From positions 1-7,373 of the forward strand of contig JANXLO010000221.1 in the NCBI GenBank assembly GCA_025355115.1: a stretch of DNA of 7,373 nt. The letters run 5' to 3'. Made by a program: the position numbers and the translations under genes. The notes under the pieces are model-generated. The model did no database searches and was not told the DNA's origin. It worked only from the letters and a program-made list of their open reading frames with translations. Shown here one piece after another: positions 5,281-7,373 of this stretch. Position 1 is the stretch's first letter. Each line of letters opens with the position of its first letter. The stretch comes from Chthonomonadaceae bacterium. GTDB taxonomy: Bacteria > Armatimonadota > Chthonomonadetes > Chthonomonadales > Chthonomonadaceae.

Positions 5281-6668
5281 TGGCGACTTCCACTCCGGCA
5301 TCCGAAGCACCCGATCTTACTCCCAACGAGACGCAGACTGAAGAGCAGTTCTCCAGCTCCGGCTACCTCGATATGGAGCTTCTGCGCTTCACCACGGCAG
5401 GCAGCGTGGATGACGGCAAAAGCACGCTCATCGGACGCCTGCTCTACGACAGCAAATCCATTTTCGACGACCAGTACGACGCGATCAAGGCCACCTCGGA
5501 GAAGCGCGGCGACGAGCACGTCAATCTCGCCCTTCTCACCGACGGGTTGCGGGCGGAGCGTGAGCAGGGCATCACGATAGATGTAGCCTACCGCTATTTC
5601 GCCACCCCCAAGCGCAAATTCATTATCGCCGATACGCCCGGCCATATCCAGTACACGCGCAACATGGTCACGGGAGCCTCGACTGCGAACCTCGCGATCA
5701 TCCTCATTGACGCGCGCAAGGGCGTCATAGAGCAGACTTCCCGGCATGCGATCATCGCCAGTCTGCTGCGGATACCCCATATCGTCGTCTGCGTCAACAA
5801 GATGGATCTGGTCGATTTTCGCGAGGAGGTCTTCGAGAGCATCCGCCGCGACTTCGATGCGTTCGCGGCCGGGCTTGACGTCGTGGACGTCCGCTTCATT
5901 CCCATCAGCGCCCTGCTCGGCGACAACGTAGTAGAGAAGTCGCGGAACATGGACTGGTACGACGGGCAGACCCTGCTCTCCGCTCTTGAGACCACGCACA
6001 TCAGCAGCGACCTGAACCTCACGGAGACTCGACTGCCCGTCCAGTATGTCATTCGGCCTCAAGCGACGGAGCACCATGACTACAGGGGCTACGCGGGCCG
6101 GATCGCTGGCGGCGTATTCAGGAAGGGCGATGCCGTCCGAATACTGCCGTCGGGTCTCGTCTCCCGCATCAAATCAATGGACACACAGGGCGAGAGCCAC
6201 GACCAGGCCTTTGCACCGATGTCCATAACGATGACCCTGGAGGACGAAATCGACATCAGTCGTGGAGATATGATCGTCGGAGAGAGCGAGTACCCGCAGG
6301 TCTCACAGGACATCGAGATGATGGTCTGCTGGATGGGCGACAGCAAGCTTGCCCAGAACGTGCGGTACGCGGTCAAACATACGACCAAAGAGGTGCGCTG
6401 CATCGTCAAAGAGATCAAGTACAAGCTCGACATCAGTACACTCGAGAAAATCTACGACGACAAAGAAGTCAGGATGAACGACATCGCCCGCATCACTGTC
6501 CGCACCACTCAGCCGCTCGTCTTCGACCCTTACAGCCGCAACCGGACCACGGGCAGCCTGATCCTGATCGACGAGGGCACCAATTCAACTGTCGGCGCTG
6601 GCATGATCGTAAGCAGCATCCCACCTCTCGGTACAGCGGCCAGGCCCGACGGAGACTACTCCATTTGA
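5280..6668 (+). CDS. cysN: Sulfate adenylyltransferase subunit 1 (GTPase subunit CysN)
   Basis: CysN is the EF-Tu-like GTPase that energises APS synthesis by CysD. The protein has 462 residues. The first 30 or so are a polar, probably disordered extension. The GTPase motifs are G1 GSVDDGKST (41-49), the G2 region QGITID (96-101), G3 DTPGH (118-122), G4 NKMD (173-176) and a G5-type SAL near 210. Domain II and III beta-barrel segments follow, including PVQYVIRPQ, YAGRIAGGVFRKGD and the C-terminal RTTGSLILIDE. The length fits a stand-alone CysN: there is no C-terminal APS kinase domain as in CysNC/NodQ fusions. The ATG shares its A with the cysD stop (TAATG), and GAGGG at 5266-5270 is a good ribosome-binding site 9 nt upstream. 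Equal production with CysD for the heterodimer is therefore likely. No downstream cysC, cysH or sulfate transporter is in the window. Confidence 0.97.
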   Translation: MATSTPASEAPDLTPNETQTEEQFSSSGYLDMELLRFTTAGSVDDGKSTLIGRLLYDSKSIFDDQYDAIKATSEKRGDEHVNLALLTDGLRAEREQGITIDVAYRYFATPKRKFIIADTPGHIQYTRNMVTGASTANLAIILIDARKGVIEQTSRHAIIASLLRIPHIVVCVNKMDLVDFREEVFESIRRDFDAFAAGLDVVDVRFIPISALLGDNVVEKSRNMDWYDGQTLLSALETTHISSDLNLTETRLPVQYVIRPQATEHHDYRGYAGRIAGGVFRKGDAVRILPSGLVSRIKSMDTQGESHDQAFAPMSITMTLEDEIDISRGDMIVGESEYPQVSQDIEMMVCWMGDSKLAQNVRYAVKHTTKEVRCIVKEIKYKLDISTLEKIYDDKEVRMNDIARITVRTTQPLVFDPYSRNRTTGSLILIDEGTNSTVGAGMIVSSIPPLGTAARPDGDYSI

Positions 6669-6743
6669 GCGCGGGATAGCGCGAGAGGCAGCGGTGAACT
6701 CGCCAGATTGCCGGCGATGCAACTATACGCGAGGATTTCAGCA

Positions 6744-6749
6744 AAGGAG
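6744..6749 (+). promoter_or_regulatory. Shine-Dalgarno of the right-hand oxidoreductase
   Basis: AAGGAG, 5 nt before the ATG at 6755, fixes that start. The 86-bp gap after cysN (6669-6754) shows no convincing promoter or terminator. Confidence 0.75.
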
Positions 6750-6754
6750 CGACG

Positions 6755-7373
6755 ATGTTACAGTGGGGAATTCTGGGGCTAGGCTCGATCGCCCGGTCTT
6801 TTGCAGAGGGACTAAAGGATGCGAAGGACGCCCGGCTGGTGGCGGTCGGTTCCCGCGATCACGACAAGGCGGAGGCTTTCGGCGCGCAGTTCGACGCGCC
6901 CCATCGGCACGACAGCTACCAGGCGCTGGTATCGGACCCCGAGGTAGACGCAATCTATGTCGCCACCCCGCATCCCTTTCATAAAGAGCACTGCCTTCTG
7001 GCTCTCAAGGCACGAAAGCCTGTTCTGTGCGAGAAGCCGTTCACGCTGAACGCCGCCGAGGCCGAGGAAGTCGTCGAGATGGCTCGATCGCAGAAAATTT
7101 TTCTCATGGAAGGGATGTGGAGCCGCTTCTTCCCGCTGATGACTCAGCTGCGAGAACTGCTGAAGGCCGGTGAGATCGGCCGTGTGCGGATGGTGGAAGC
7201 GGACTTCGGTTTCCGGGCTGGCTTCGATCCTAAGAGCCGTCTGTTCGATCCCCATCTGGGCGGAGGAGCCTTGTTGGATGTGGGAGTCTACGTCGTCTCA
7301 CTAGCCTCGATGTTGCTGGGCACCCCCGACATCGGAACCATCGGCGGCATGATCGGCGCCGGCCTCGCCGGCC
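6755..7373 (+). CDS. Gfo/Idh/MocA family oxidoreductase, dihydrodiol-dehydrogenase-like, N-terminal part (runs off right edge)
   Basis: From the ATG at 6755, 206 codons stay open to the window edge, so roughly the last third is missing if the family length of about 320-340 residues applies. There is no signal peptide; the protein starts directly with the Rossmann strand and the NAD(P)-binding motif GLGSIA (8-13), so it is cytoplasmic. The conserved EKP is at 93-95. [10 protein letters not shown] (118-127) and [16 protein letters not shown] (169-184) are hallmarks of the branch that includes trans-1,2-dihydrobenzene-1,2-diol dehydrogenase and D-xylose dehydrogenases. The physiological substrate is probably a sugar or polyol, but this cannot be settled here. 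It lies 86 bp after cysN on the same strand; cotranscription is possible, but no functional link to sulfate assimilation is evident. It is clearly a different branch from the Tat-exported relative at the left edge. Confidence 0.92.
   Translation, partial: MLQWGILGLGSIARSFAEGLKDAKDARLVAVGSRDHDKAEAFGAQFDAPHRHDSYQALVSDPEVDAIYVATPHPFHKEHCLLALKARKPVLCEKPFTLNAAEAEEVVEMARSQKIFLMEGMWSRFFPLMTQLRELLKAGEIGRVRMVEADFGFRAGFDPKSRLFDPHLGGGALLDVGVYVVSLASMLLGTPDIGTIGGMIGAGLAG

Noticed and set aside
5667..5684. TGAST in CysN resembling an ApbE flavinylation site (S/T-G-A-S/T)
   Set aside because: This is the conserved switch II region of the EF-Tu/CysN GTPase family after DTPGH, and CysN is cytoplasmic. The likeness is coincidental.
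5277..6077. Minus-strand open frame of 266 codons opposite cysN
   Set aside because: It is the antisense of a conserved GTPase gene. The long frame follows from codon bias, and no ribosome-binding site or domain is apparent.
6694..6984. Plus-strand open frame of 96 codons overlapping the right-hand oxidoreductase
   Set aside because: It is out of frame with the oxidoreductase, which has a strong ribosome-binding site at 6744-6749 and clear family motifs.

Overview
The window is GC-rich bacterial DNA, densely packed with genes and carrying no rRNA, tRNA, mobile element or CRISPR array that I can see. The lineage cannot be fixed from one window. A Tat-exported Gfo/Idh/MocA oxidoreductase beside an exported formylglycine-generating-enzyme-like (SUMF1/FGE-sulfatase) protein, and a secreted BD-FAE-type alpha/beta hydrolase, is a gene repertoire common in Planctomycetota, Verrucomicrobiota, Armatimonadota and Acidobacteriota. 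That placement is inference with low confidence.

Layout: (i) 1-1587, minus strand: an exported FGE-like protein followed by a Tat-dependent Gfo/Idh/MocA oxidoreductase that runs off the left edge. They are 38 bp apart and probably form one operon. (ii) 1541-4198, plus strand, divergent from (i): an exported ApbE-family FAD:protein FMN transferase, a secreted alpha/beta hydrolase, and a 228-residue protein of unknown function with weak HEAT-like helical character. (iii) 4199-6668, plus strand: a leader region, a 28-codon small ORF with a strong Shine-Dalgarno, then cysD and cysN, the two subunits of ATP sulfurylase. (iv) 6755 to the right edge, plus strand: a cytoplasmic Gfo/Idh/MocA oxidoreductase of the dihydrodiol-dehydrogenase-like branch, truncated by the window.

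The clearest functional unit is cysDN. CysD (PP-loop adenylyltransferase) and CysN (GTPase) together make adenosine 5'-phosphosulfate from sulfate and ATP. The genes are tightly coupled: the small ORF overlaps cysD as ATGA, and cysD overlaps cysN as TAATG. No APS kinase (cysC) is fused to cysN or present here. The FGE-like protein lacks the two catalytic cysteines of true FGE, so a link between sulfate activation and sulfatase maturation is not supported.

The most unusual structure is the 4199-4378 leader of cysDN. The small ORF has a GGAGG ribosome-binding site that can pair with an upstream CUCC segment. That same segment can instead form a perfect 8-bp hairpin further upstream, so the two folds exclude each other. 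This resembles a translation-coupled regulatory leader. Its function is inferred from sequence only.
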